DNA of 64,000 nt from JACOTV01 sp964579395 (lineage in GTDB: Bacteria; Patescibacteriota; Microgenomatia; UBA1406; GWC2-37-13). This document shows, piece by piece, positions 8,875 through 16,423 of this stretch (positions are counted from its first letter, which is position 1; each line of letters starts with the position of its first letter). The stretch is from positions 1 through 64,000 of the forward strand of contig CAZOFT010000004.1 of NCBI GenBank assembly GCA_964579395.1. Direction: 5' to 3'. A program made the position numbers and the translations under genes. Under the pieces are notes generated by a model. It was not told the DNA's origin. It saw nothing but the letters and a program-made list of their open reading frames with translations, and did no database searches.

Positions 8875-9615
8875 TCAGTTTCTTCGCTTAATAACCTGTA
8901 ACACAAACCACAACAATCCGAATGTGGTGCTTGCAAAATACAACAATGCGCGAAGATCAATGATTCCTTTTACAAATGAATCCATATGATAGACCGGTGT
9001 AAACGGTACGATAAGATCAGTGATGGCGCGGGGCAAGACAGGTGCTACAAAATCGCTTGAGAATGCATACAGTAAAAACGACGTAATTGCCGTGAGCAAA
9101 AATGCCACGATTTGATTGCGTGTAGTGACACTAAATGCCAGGCCGATTGCCGCAAGCATACTGCCGTAGATGATAAGCCCCAGATACCCGACCAATACCT
9201 CAGGAATAAATGCTGTGTATCCTTGCACCAAAAAGAGCAGTGCAATCGGAAAGCCCAACGTCAGCGCCAATCCGATCTTCAGAGCGCCCACGACTCCAAA
9301 CCATTTGCCGATCACGATATCGCGCTCTTGAATCGGGAGCGTCATAAGTGTTTCATACGTGTTTTGTTGTTTTTCCTGTGCAAAACTACGCATGGAAAGT
9401 GCGGCAACAAATATGGTCATGATCCAAGAGGCAAGAAGAAAAAACGGCTTCATCGAAGCAGTCTGAGACACAAACACATCCTTAATGAAAAGAAAATTCG
9501 CAAAGACAGCAAACAACGACACCACAATGTATCCCATCGGGTTATTAAAATACTGTGCCAGTTCTTTTTTGGTGATGAGGGTAATGTTGCGTATCATATT
9601 ACTTTTCTGCGACAT
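8875..9615 (-). CDS. ABC-2 type permease (GldF-like)
   Basis: A 246-residue integral membrane protein with about six helices. It begins with a short cytoplasmic helix ITLITKKELAQYFNNPMGYI, typical of ABC-2 permeases of the GldF/NatB type. The start overlaps the end of the ATPase gene by 17 bases, so translation is probably coupled. The exported substrate is unknown. Confidence 0.87.
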   Translation of the reverse strand: MSQKSNMIRNITLITKKELAQYFNNPMGYIVVSLFAVFANFLFIKDVFVSQTASMKPFFLLASWIMTIFVAALSMRSFAQEKQQNTYETLMTLPIQERDIVIGKWFGVVGALKIGLALTLGFPIALLFLVQGYTAFIPEVLVGYLGLIIYGSMLAAIGLAFSVTTRNQIVAFLLTAITSFLLYAFSSDFVAPVLPRAITDLIVPFTPVYHMDSFVKGIIDLRALLYFASTTFGLLWFVLQVIKRRN

Positions 9616-10282
9616 GCTTTTTAAAGAGTTTCTCTACGGCGCCGCGACCACTTGGTTTTTTGCCATCATACACAATTCGACCATGATTGATCATAACCAG
9701 ACGATTTGCAATGTCTTCCACTTCAGACAGAATATGGGTCGAAAAAATAACAATCTTTTTTTTGGCCACACGTTTGATCAAGGCTTTGATACGATCCTGC
9801 TCAATCGGGTCAAGTCCGGAAGTCGGCTCATCCAAGATAAGAAGATCCGGATTACCAAACAGAGCCGCCGCCAATCCGACTCGCTGCTTATACCCGCGCG
9901 ATAGCGATTCGATTTTTTGCTCAAGAACATCAGCCAACCCTACATCCTCTGCGTATGTCTCCCAATCCACTTCTCCTTTTACATCAGATACAAACTGTAG
10001 ATATTCGCTGACTTTCATATCTGTGTAAAGCGGATTGTTTTCAGGAAGATAGCCGATGCGTGGCAACACCATCATGCGATCATCAATGGGGTTTGCATCA
10101 AAGACACGCACCGTTCCGGCAGTCGGCTGGAGGTAGCCAAGGATCAAGCGCATCGTGGTCGTCTTGCCGGCACCGTTTACCCCAAGAAGACCGATGATTT
10201 CACCTTCTTTTGCTGCAAACGTCACATCAGATAAAGCAGTTTTTGTGCCGTATCGTTTGCTGACTCCGTCAAGACTGAACAT
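9599..10282 (-). CDS. ABC transporter ATP-binding protein (GldA-like)
   Basis: A 227-residue nucleotide-binding subunit. Walker A is GVNGAGKTTT near residue 34, the Q-loop region contains GYLPENNPLY, the signature is LSRGYKQRVG, and Walker B is LLILDEPTSGLDP. A switch His occurs in STHILSEVE. It heads the three-gene exporter operon and is preceded by a TATAAT element 8 bases upstream. Confidence 0.95.
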   Translation of the reverse strand: MFSLDGVSKRYGTKTALSDVTFAAKEGEIIGLLGVNGAGKTTTMRLILGYLQPTAGTVRVFDANPIDDRMMVLPRIGYLPENNPLYTDMKVSEYLQFVSDVKGEVDWETYAEDVGLADVLEQKIESLSRGYKQRVGLAAALFGNPDLLILDEPTSGLDPIEQDRIKALIKRVAKKKIVIFSTHILSEVEDIANRLVMINHGRIVYDGKKPSGRGAVEKLFKKHVAEK

Positions 10283-10290
10283 ACCGATTG

Positions 10291-10296
10291 ATTATA
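10291..10296 (-). promoter_or_regulatory. -10 element, ABC exporter operon
   Basis: TATAAT on the minus strand ends 8 bases before the ATG at 10282. Confidence 0.65.
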
Positions 10297-10308
10297 GTCG
10301 TAATTTCA

Positions 10309-10965
10309 TCATTTGCAATTGCAACCGGCGCCACAACATTCGCCCTGATCGCCGCAACACATCATCATGGATGAAAAATGCTTTTCAACCGTTTTCCAGT
10401 TCATGTTTTTGAAAAATGCATCCACATATGCGGCGCGTGCTGCACCATGATCGATGAAGTAGGCATGCTCATACGTATCAAGTGCCACAATCGGTGTCGC
10501 ACCCCACACAGGAAATGCATTTTGCGCGTCGCCCAAATAGTTAAACAAGCGTCCTTCATGATGATTCCATGCAGTCCAGACCCACCCACGCGCAGCAATC
10601 GCCGTAGCTTTCATATCGGCCAGATAGGCTTCGGTCGAGCCAAAGTCTTTTTTTACCTGCTCCACAAACATCCCTGAACCCATCTCACCATCACCTCCCA
10701 GATGACCAAAATAAATCTCATGATTTACAATTCCTCCCCAGGCAAATGTAAGCTCAACTTTAAGCTCACGAATCTTTGAGTATGATTGGTTCGCCCCGGC
10801 CCGATCTTCATCGGTAAGTGCGGCGAGTGCTTCGTTTATTTCATTATATTTTTTGACATAGCCTTCATAGAGCTTGAGGTGCTCTTCAACGGTTTTTTTA
10901 CTAATGCCGTCCATTGCGAAAATGGATTCTTCAAAGGTTTGTGCTTTCCACGGTGTCGTGTTCAT
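10309..10965 (-). CDS. sod: Fe/Mn superoxide dismutase with Cys-rich tail
   Basis: Dismutates superoxide in the cytosol. The 218-residue protein has the N-terminal helical pair with metal-ligand His in EEHLKLYEGYVKKYNE, a second His in IVNHEIYFGHL, and Asp and His in ALDTYEHAYFIDHG. After the normal family end it carries an unusual tail with six cysteines in 16 residues, CCGDQGECCGAGCNCK, preceded by MMM. The tail could bind or deliver metal (inference). The start at 10965 matches the family; the longer frame to 11031 runs into the promoter. Confidence 0.93.
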   Translation of the reverse strand: MNTTPWKAQTFEESIFAMDGISKKTVEEHLKLYEGYVKKYNEINEALAALTDEDRAGANQSYSKIRELKVELTFAWGGIVNHEIYFGHLGGDGEMGSGMFVEQVKKDFGSTEAYLADMKATAIAARGWVWTAWNHHEGRLFNYLGDAQNAFPVWGATPIVALDTYEHAYFIDHGAARAAYVDAFFKNMNWKTVEKHFSSMMMCCGDQGECCGAGCNCK

Positions 10966-11003
10966 AAGTCGTGAATAATAAATTGAATAACAAATCTTTC
11001 CCC

Positions 11004-11009
11004 ATTGTA
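11004..11009 (-). promoter_or_regulatory. -10 element, sod
   Basis: TACAAT on the minus strand, 38 bases before the sod ATG. Its -35 region falls on the palindrome at 11016-11031. Confidence 0.6.
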
Positions 11010-11015
11010 CACAAG

Positions 11016-11031
11016 TTGCATTCGAATGCAA
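11016..11031. promoter_or_regulatory. Perfect 16-bp palindrome in the sod promoter
   Basis: TTGCATTCGAATGCAA is a perfect inverted repeat lying across the -35 and spacer region of the sod promoter, between sod and the end of the cytochrome b5-like gene. No U-run follows it on the minus strand, so it is a better operator than terminator. The regulator is not identifiable. Confidence 0.6.
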
Positions 11032-11037
11032 AAAGGC

Positions 11038-11460
11038 TTACTTGAGTGTGCCGATGCGATACTCCGGAAGCATTGCCTGAGCCTGACCCGGCGCAGAACT
11101 ATTCCCCCGATGCTCTCTAGCAAACATGCCACTGGCATCGCGTCCGCATCCATCCACAATCTCCATGCCGCCCGGGTGATCACCACTTTGCACAAACGCT
11201 GTTACATCATATACTGTCCCATCAATCGCCATCCAACAATCATCCGCACTTGCATGCTGCGCAACCTCATCAAGGGTATAGCTAGATTCTGCAGAAGTCG
11301 TGGTTGTAGATGAGGTCGTAGAGCCGGTAGTAGATGCTTGCTCTGAGGATGTTGTTTGAGTTGTTGGTTGCTGGGTCACCTGGCTACCTCTATTAACATA
11401 TACATATACGCCCCCGACAATCAGCAGCACGAAGACGATAGTGAGTATGGATTGTTTCAT
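11038..11460 (-). CDS. Membrane-tethered cytochrome b5-like heme-binding protein
   Basis: A 140-residue protein with an N-terminal transmembrane anchor (ILTIVFVLLIVGGVYVYV), a Thr/Ser/Gln-rich linker of about 45 residues, and a C-terminal cytochrome b5-like domain. The domain starts with SYTLDEVAQHASADDCWMAI, and contains the heme-ligand motif HPGG and a second His in FAREHRG. It probably sits outside the membrane and carries electrons or binds heme. Its redox partner is unknown. The start at 11460 avoids 11 upstream residues without anchor character. Confidence 0.87.
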   Translation of the reverse strand: MKQSILTIVFVLLIVGGVYVYVNRGSQVTQQPTTQTTSSEQASTTGSTTSSTTTTSAESSYTLDEVAQHASADDCWMAIDGTVYDVTAFVQSGDHPGGMEIVDGCGRDASGMFAREHRGNSSAPGQAQAMLPEYRIGTLK

Positions 11461-11469
11461 ATGAGCTGT

Positions 11470-11475
11470 ATGATA
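11470..11475 (-). promoter_or_regulatory. -10 element, cytochrome b5-like gene
   Basis: TATCAT on the minus strand ends 9 bases before the ATG at 11460. Confidence 0.45.
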
Positions 11476-11502
11476 CCTGCATATGCTGAACAATTCCTGA
11501 AG

Positions 11503-12255
11503 TTAGCACAGCAGATCAGGACGTTTTTGTTTGGTTTGCGCATATGCTTGCTGCAGCTTCCATACGCGGATTTTTTTCGGATCGCCACACAGCAGAATGT
11601 CTGGAACCGATTGCTCATGCCACACCTCAGGCCGTGTGTAGTGCGGGTACTCCAGCAGGCGGATGCTTTGCTGACCAGCCACCTGCAAAGCAACCAATTC
11701 TTCAGAAGGGCCAACTGCGGTAATCAGCTCAGTCAGCTCAATCTGCATGAATGATTCTTCAGCCGTGGCTTCATCTTTTTTTAAGACCCCGGGCAATAGG
11801 CGCACAACAGAATCCACAATGGCAGCGGCCGCGATCTCGCCGCCTGTCATGACAAAGTCCCCCAACGAAATCTCCTCATCAATCTGCCCCATGATGCGCT
11901 CATCCACTCCTTCATAATGACCGCACACAATAACAATATGTTCTTCTGCTGAAAGCGCCTGCGCCTTTGATTGGGTATACGGCGTACCTTTTGCAGAAGT
12001 GAGCAGTGTTTTTACCGACGATGTATCTTTTTTTGCATGGGCTAACGCCGCAGACAAGACGTCGGGTTTGAGCACCATACCGGCACCCCCACCATACGGC
12101 CGGTCATCGACCGTGCGATATGAGTCGGTGGCAAAGTCCCGCAGATTCACGACTTCGATTTCAACAGCCTCCTTCTCAACTGCCCGCTTAATAATGCTTT
12201 CCCCAACGACCTGCTTCAGCATGTCCGGAAACAGGGTGATAATAGATATCTTCAT
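11503..12255 (-). CDS. trmD: tRNA (guanine-N1)-methyltransferase
   Basis: Methylates G37 in tRNAs, preventing frameshifts. The 250-residue protein starts with the classical MKISIITLFPDM and has the trefoil-knot motifs VCGHYEGVDERI and LGDFVMTGGEIAA, and the conserved YPHYTRP. It stands alone; the usual rpsP-rimM-trmD-rplS arrangement is not seen. The start at 12255 is set by the family and by TACAAT 7 bases upstream. Confidence 0.95.
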   Translation of the reverse strand: MKISIITLFPDMLKQVVGESIIKRAVEKEAVEIEVVNLRDFATDSYRTVDDRPYGGGAGMVLKPDVLSAALAHAKKDTSSVKTLLTSAKGTPYTQSKAQALSAEEHIVIVCGHYEGVDERIMGQIDEEISLGDFVMTGGEIAAAAIVDSVVRLLPGVLKKDEATAEESFMQIELTELITAVGPSEELVALQVAGQQSIRLLEYPHYTRPEVWHEQSVPDILLCGDPKKIRVWKLQQAYAQTKQKRPDLLC

Positions 12256-12262
12256 AGGAGTT

Positions 12263-12268
12263 ATTGTA
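12263..12268 (-). promoter_or_regulatory. -10 element, trmD
   Basis: TACAAT on the minus strand ends 7 bases before the trmD ATG. Confidence 0.65.
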
Positions 12269-12301
12269 TCATTCTGACAAGCCAAAATACGCGCGTTATG
12301 C

Positions 12302-12307
12302 TAGTAT
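12302..12307 (+). promoter_or_regulatory. Extended -10 element, yidD
   Basis: TAGTAT preceded by TGC ends 6 bases before the yidD ATG. Confidence 0.55.
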
Positions 12308-12313
12308 TGGGGT

Positions 12314-12532
12314 ATGGGCGTACTCCAAACACTGGTGCTTGCATTGCTTGATGTATACACAAGTTTTTCAGCATTTCTGCATACCACGCTCGGCATTCCC
12401 CCCGGGCAAGGCTGCCGATTTAACCCGACCTGTAGTGACTACACGCGCCAGATGGTGCGGGAAAAGGGCGCTCTAGAAGGCATCCGGCTGGGGCTCAAAC
12501 AACTCTCCCGCTGCCACCCCTGGTCATCCTGA
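12314..12532 (+). CDS. yidD: YidD-family membrane protein insertion factor
   Basis: A 72-residue protein of the YidD (UPF0161) family, thought to help YidC insert membrane proteins. The hallmark CRFNPTCSDYTRQMV and the downstream LSRCHPWSS are present, with an amphipathic N-terminal helix. It stops just after the CHPW position, so the usual Gly/Asp/Pro-rich end is missing. It is divergent from trmD. Confidence 0.88.
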   Translation: MGVLQTLVLALLDVYTSFSAFLHTTLGIPPGQGCRFNPTCSDYTRQMVREKGALEGIRLGLKQLSRCHPWSS

Positions 12533-12549
12533 TTGTACTTAGCAATCTA

Positions 12550-12578
12550 TTGACATATCTGCTAATTTTGTCTAAAAT
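12550..12578 (+). promoter_or_regulatory. Promoter of clpB
   Basis: A consensus -35 TTGACA at 12550-12555, a 17-base spacer, and -10 TAAAAT at 12573-12578. The transcript would start near 12585, leaving a leader of about 35 bases. I see no CIRCE (HrcA) element. Confidence 0.75.
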
Positions 12579-12618
12579 GGGGGTATAAATCATCTGTTAT
12601 TCATTACTGAATAGTCAT

Positions 12619-14757
12619 ATGCAAGGATCATATCAACCACCTCAACAGGAAGAGCAGCCGCTTGAGAAATACACAAGCAATCTCACTGAATTGGCCAGAT
12701 CAGGAAAACTGGATCCGGTCATCGGGCGAGACGAAGAGGTGCGCCGCGTCATGCAGATTCTGAGCCGCCGTACGAAAAATAACCCCGTATTGCTGGGAGA
12801 TCCGGGCGTGGGAAAAACGGCTATCATAGAAGGTTTGGCCCAACGCATCGTGAATGGTGACGTGCCCGCCACGCTTCAAAACAAGGAGCTACTCGTTCTT
12901 GATCTGACCGGCATCCTGGCAGGAGCCGCCTATCGCGGATCATTTGAAGAGCGCATCAAAGGCGTCATCACGGAAGTTGAAAAGTCAGAAGGAAAATACA
13001 TATTGTTTATTGATGAAATCCACACCATAGTCGGTGCAGGAGGAGCGGAGGGTGCAAGCGATGCCGGAAACATCCTCAAGCCAGCTCTCGCCCGCGGTGC
13101 CCTTCGCGCAATCGGTGCGACGACCGTTCGCGAATATCGCCAGTACGTGGAAAAAGACCCGGCACTCGAGCGCCGCTTTCAACCGGTCTACGTGGATGAG
13201 CCCTCAGCTGAAGCCAGCATCGCGATTCTTCGCGGCATCAAGGAAAAATACGAAGTCCATCACGGTATCAAAATCACTGACGACGCAATTCTTGCGGCAG
13301 TCAACCTGTCTACCCGTTACATCACTGATCGCTACCTGCCGGATAAGGCCATTGACCTTATCGATGAGGCAGCATCAGGTGCCAAGATTGAAACAGAGTC
13401 CATGCCGACTGAACTGGACAAAGTCAAGCGACGTATGACACAGCTTGATATTGAACTGGCTGCACTCAAAAAGGAAAAAGATGTAGATGAGCGCCGCCGC
13501 ACCCTTGAGCAGGAACGCAAAGAGTTAGATGTTCGGTTTAAAGCCCTGGAAAGCCGCTGGAAAGACCAAAAGGAAGTCATTTCCCAACTGCAGAAACTAC
13601 GCGTCGAGCTGGATCAGGCAAAAGCAGAGTTGGAGCGCGCTGAGCGCGACGTGATGCTTGATGAGGCAGCCAAGATCAAATACGGCACGATTCCGCAGAT
13701 TGAGCAGAAGCTCCATGATGCCGAAACTGCATGGAAGGCGATTCCCAAGGATGAACGACTTTTGAAAGAAGAAGTAACAGATGAAGATATTGCAGCCATT
13801 GTGGCTCGCTGGACCAATATCCCGGTCACCCGCCTGCTATCAACTGAGTCTGATCGACTCGTGCATCTTGAGGAAGAGCTGAAAAGCCGTGTCATCGGCC
13901 AGGATCATGCGCTTCACCGCGTGGCAAATGCTATCCGCCGCTCACGTGCGGGGCTTGCTGATGAACACAAACCGATAGGATCATTTTTATTCATGGGTCC
14001 GACCGGCGTCGGAAAAACAGAGACGGCCAAAGCGCTTGCATTTAGCTTGTTCAATGATGAGCGCGCCATGATCCGCATCGACATGAGCGAATATCAAGAG
14101 CAACACAGCATTGCACGCCTCATCGGCGCGCCGCCCGGCTATATCGGCTATGACGAAGGTGGCCAGCTTACCGAAGCAGTGCGTCGCAAACCGTATTCGG
14201 TCGTACTCTTTGATGAAGTGGAAAAAGCCCATCCGCAGATATTCAGTACCCTCTTGCAGGTCTTGGATGACGGGCGCCTCACCGACGGGCGCGGACGCAC
14301 TGTGAACTTTAAAAACACTATCATCATATTCACATCCAATCTGGGTGCAGAAGCATGGAGTGAGAAAGACGAGGCAGTCCGTGAGCAAAAAATTGAAGCC
14401 GCAATGCGCGCCTATTTCCGCCCAGAGTTTATCAACCGACTGGATGCGACAATTACATTTAATGCACTCACTCAGCAGATGATTCAAAGTATTGTGAATG
14501 TACAAATTCAGGAGCTTGAACACCGCCTTGCAGGACAACATTTGCGCCTGGAGATCTCAGACACTCTGAAAAAACATCTTTCAGAAATCGGGTTTGATGA
14601 GGTGTATGGCGCTCGCCCCCTCAAGCGTGTGATCAATGAGTTTTTGGTCGATGAGATTGCGCTGCAGATTGTGGAAGGCAAGATCAAATCAGGTGACATC
14701 ATAAAAGCAGACTACCAAAAGAATAAAGTCGTGATAACGGTGATGAAAATCAATTAA
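12619..14757 (+). CDS. clpB: ClpB-type disaggregase lacking the N-terminal domain
   Basis: AAA+ chaperone that threads aggregated proteins. In 712 residues there are two nucleotide-binding domains: Walker A GDPGVGKT near 61 and GPTGVGKT near 460, with Walker B segments LFIDEIH and VVLFDEVEKAH. Between them is a ClpB-type coiled-coil middle domain at about 265-390 (ELDKVKRRMTQLDIELAALK, then ESRWKDQKE). The usual N-terminal Clp_N repeats of roughly 145 residues are absent; the protein opens almost directly with LEKYTSNLTELARSGKLDPV. This resembles the short ClpB isoform made from an internal start elsewhere. No ClpP-binding loop is evident. Confidence 0.92.
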   Translation: MQGSYQPPQQEEQPLEKYTSNLTELARSGKLDPVIGRDEEVRRVMQILSRRTKNNPVLLGDPGVGKTAIIEGLAQRIVNGDVPATLQNKELLVLDLTGILAGAAYRGSFEERIKGVITEVEKSEGKYILFIDEIHTIVGAGGAEGASDAGNILKPALARGALRAIGATTVREYRQYVEKDPALERRFQPVYVDEPSAEASIAILRGIKEKYEVHHGIKITDDAILAAVNLSTRYITDRYLPDKAIDLIDEAASGAKIETESMPTELDKVKRRMTQLDIELAALKKEKDVDERRRTLEQERKELDVRFKALESRWKDQKEVISQLQKLRVELDQAKAELERAERDVMLDEAAKIKYGTIPQIEQKLHDAETAWKAIPKDERLLKEEVTDEDIAAIVARWTNIPVTRLLSTESDRLVHLEEELKSRVIGQDHALHRVANAIRRSRAGLADEHKPIGSFLFMGPTGVGKTETAKALAFSLFNDERAMIRIDMSEYQEQHSIARLIGAPPGYIGYDEGGQLTEAVRRKPYSVVLFDEVEKAHPQIFSTLLQVLDDGRLTDGRGRTVNFKNTIIIFTSNLGAEAWSEKDEAVREQKIEAAMRAYFRPEFINRLDATITFNALTQQMIQSIVNVQIQELEHRLAGQHLRLEISDTLKKHLSEIGFDEVYGARPLKRVINEFLVDEIALQIVEGKIKSGDIIKADYQKNKVVITVMKIN

Positions 14758-14766
14758 ACTGTAGAC

Positions 14767-14955
14767 ATGAAGCATGTCATATCTGCGTATCATCGGGTAA
14801 GAAAGCATCTGTTTGGTGAAACGGTTACTGAGCCAACACCTACACAGACACAAACACTTCTGGCTGGCGCTGAGGAATTTGCAGATAGCTTGGAACAGTG
14901 TGTTGAAAAACTTGAGCGTCTTCTTGTTGCTTCTAAAAAACGCTCTTCATTTTAA
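14767..14955 (+). CDS. Small protein of unknown function downstream of clpB
   Basis: A 62-residue protein beginning 9 bases after clpB and therefore probably co-transcribed. It has a basic N-terminus (MKHVISAYHRVRKHLFGETV), a Thr/Pro stretch, and a helical, heptad-like C-terminal half with EEFADSLEQCVEKLERLLV. No family recognised. Its stop codon shares TTAA with the convergent next gene. Confidence 0.55.
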   Translation: MKHVISAYHRVRKHLFGETVTEPTPTQTQTLLAGAEEFADSLEQCVEKLERLLVASKKRSSF

Positions 14956-15488
14956 TTCGCACACTGCTCAAACGCCGGAAGATGGCGATATTGGGACGCA
15001 TCTGAATTGCTTGTGAATACGCGGCGGGTATCCTCACTTTGTGCAAGCTGCATGAGCGAGTCATATAAAGCAACATTTGCTTTTTCAGCAGTCACTCCTA
15101 ATACACATGATTCCTGAATAGTCGCAGGAACTTCCGGCTTGTAGGGAGCAGGGGTCGGTACCGGCTGCTGATGCGCTTCAAGTACGCGGGCGATTGCGCT
15201 ACTATGACGATCCTCTGCTTTGATAATGTTGCTAAACGGCTTTACCGGCCCGAACTTGGCAACAACGGCTTCGTACATCGCTTCTGCTATATATTCATCT
15301 TGGATTGCCTCATGCAGCGCTTCTACATCACTTTGACCAAACTCGCCCGATGGAGGCGCTACAGTTGGCGAGACCATAGCGGTTGATTCTGTAGGCGACT
15401 CAGGGGCACGAGTGGACTTGGCAGCAAAAAATACAAATACCAGCAAAAAAATTCCGATTGCCAGAAGGATTTTGTATGAGTATTTCAT
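14952..15488 (-). CDS. Membrane-anchored ferritin-like DUF2202 protein
   Basis: A 178-residue protein with an N-terminal transmembrane helix (ILLAIGIFLLVFVFFAA), a Pro/Ser/Thr-rich linker, and a ferritin-like helical domain. The domain shows paired acidic/His motifs, DEYIAEAMYEAVVAKFG and IIKAEDRHSSAIARVLEAH, as in DUF2202. It probably lies on the outer face of the membrane. Iron binding is plausible from the family fold but untested. The promoter lies 6 bases from the start. Confidence 0.8.
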   Translation of the reverse strand: MKYSYKILLAIGIFLLVFVFFAAKSTRAPESPTESTAMVSPTVAPPSGEFGQSDVEALHEAIQDEYIAEAMYEAVVAKFGPVKPFSNIIKAEDRHSSAIARVLEAHQQPVPTPAPYKPEVPATIQESCVLGVTAEKANVALYDSLMQLAQSEDTRRVFTSNSDASQYRHLPAFEQCAN

Positions 15489-15494
15489 ACCTTC

Positions 15495-15500
15495 AGTATA
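15495..15500 (-). promoter_or_regulatory. -10 element, DUF2202 gene
   Basis: TATACT on the minus strand ends 6 bases before the ATG at 15488. Confidence 0.6.
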
Positions 15501-15539
15501 CGCTCACTGGAGTATCTAAAACAATGCGGATTTCTGACG

Positions 15540-15848
15540 TCATGAGAGATGAAGCAGGATAGAACCTGCAGCAACACGATCATCGCTGACAAACTCCACA
15601 CCTTCTGCAAGAAGGCGTTTTTTCTGCCCGTCATTGCCACCGAGTGCGTATCCGCCTGCCAGGTGTCCATCTGATTTGACCACCCGATGACATGGCACGC
15701 GTGGCGCGTCGGGATTCACATGTAAAATGCGTCCGACAAAGCGCGGATTAATATGGAGTTTTTTGCCGATTGCTCCGTAGGTCGTTACCTTTCCTTCAGG
15801 GACGGTAAGAAGGAGGTCGTATACGGCTTGATATTCAGGTTTGTTCAT
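15540..15848 (-). CDS. MGMT-family DNA alkyltransferase-like protein
   Basis: A 102-residue protein equivalent to the C-terminal domain of O6-methylguanine-DNA methyltransferase. The DNA-binding part has GKVTTYGAIGKKLHINPRFV, and the active-site motif PCHRVV keeps the alkyl-accepting Cys that alkyltransferase-like (ATL) proteins have lost. The N-terminal Ada-type domain is absent. The start overlaps the upstream HIT gene by 4 bases (ATGA), so translation is probably coupled. Confidence 0.88.
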   Translation of the reverse strand: MNKPEYQAVYDLLLTVPEGKVTTYGAIGKKLHINPRFVGRILHVNPDAPRVPCHRVVKSDGHLAGGYALGGNDGQKKRLLAEGVEFVSDDRVAAGSILLHLS

Positions 15849-16234
15849 GTAAGTTGGGTGACAATTTTTACACGCGTATCCTCAAGCTCTTCCGGCGTCA
15901 ACTTCATGGTATCTGGCACAAACACACTTTCTCCCTCACCACGAGGCAAGATGTGAATATGCGCATGCGGCACTTCCATGCCGTGGGTGATAAACGATAC
16001 AAACTCCGGATCAAGTGCCTGCATGGATGCCCGGGCAATCCGATGCGCCGCTTCCCAGTAGCTGCCGAAATTCGGTACATCATACACCCAGCGGTGGTGG
16101 TCTTTGGGAATCAGCAAGCTGTGTCCCACGACGCGGGGAAAAATATCCAAAAACCCGAAAAACTGATCGTCTTCGTAAATCTTGTAAGAAGGCGCTTCAC
16201 CTGCAACTATTTTGCAAAATATACAATCATCCAT
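15845..16234 (-). CDS. HIT-family nucleotide hydrolase
   Basis: A 129-residue histidine-triad protein. It begins with MDDCIFCKIVAGEAPSYKIY and contains the triad HAHIHILPRGE near residue 92. HIT proteins hydrolyse adenosine-5'-phosphoramidate or dinucleoside polyphosphates in the cytosol. The ATG at 16234 is preferred to one 9 bases upstream because the family starts here and TATAAT ends 7 bases before it. Confidence 0.92.
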   Translation of the reverse strand: MDDCIFCKIVAGEAPSYKIYEDDQFFGFLDIFPRVVGHSLLIPKDHHRWVYDVPNFGSYWEAAHRIARASMQALDPEFVSFITHGMEVPHAHIHILPRGEGESVFVPDTMKLTPEELEDTRVKIVTQLT

Positions 16235-16241
16235 ATCCCCC

Positions 16242-16247
16242 ATTATA
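16242..16247 (-). promoter_or_regulatory. -10 element, HIT gene
   Basis: TATAAT on the minus strand ends 7 bases before the ATG at 16234. Confidence 0.65.
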
Positions 16248-16298
16248 GTTTATGGTCCGTCGGTTGATGGTGGTAGTTCTTCTTGTCCAGTTTCTGTC

Positions 16299-16316
16299 AT
16301 GCACCATTATGCACCA
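16299..16316 (+). promoter_or_regulatory. Tandem ATGCACCA repeat upstream of the glycolytic operon
   Basis: ATGCACCA occurs twice, at 16299-16306 and 16309-16316, one helical turn apart. It lies 38-58 bases before the candidate -10 elements of the aldolase operon, a position suited to an activator or repressor site. Confidence 0.35.
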
Positions 16317-16373
16317 GAGGTGTATGATCGTTGCTGAAGCGAATCTCGACTTTATACTTTTTACATTTCAGAC

Positions 16374-16379
16374 TATACT
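16374..16379 (+). promoter_or_regulatory. -10 element, aldolase operon
   Basis: TATACT with a second TATACT at 16353-16358. The leader to the ATG at 16424 is about 40 bases. Confidence 0.45.
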
Positions 16380-16423
16380 CAATCCGAACTTACACACTTA
16401 CTAATTCACATACCAGATACCCT

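Noticed and set aside
13987..14541. Minus-strand frame of 184 codons inside clpB
   Set aside because: It is antisense to the second AAA domain, which has intact Walker motifs.
15540..15848. Alkyltransferase-like (ATL) protein lacking the reactive cysteine
   Set aside because: The active-site motif reads PCHRVV, so the cysteine is present and the protein is a true alkyltransferase-type domain.
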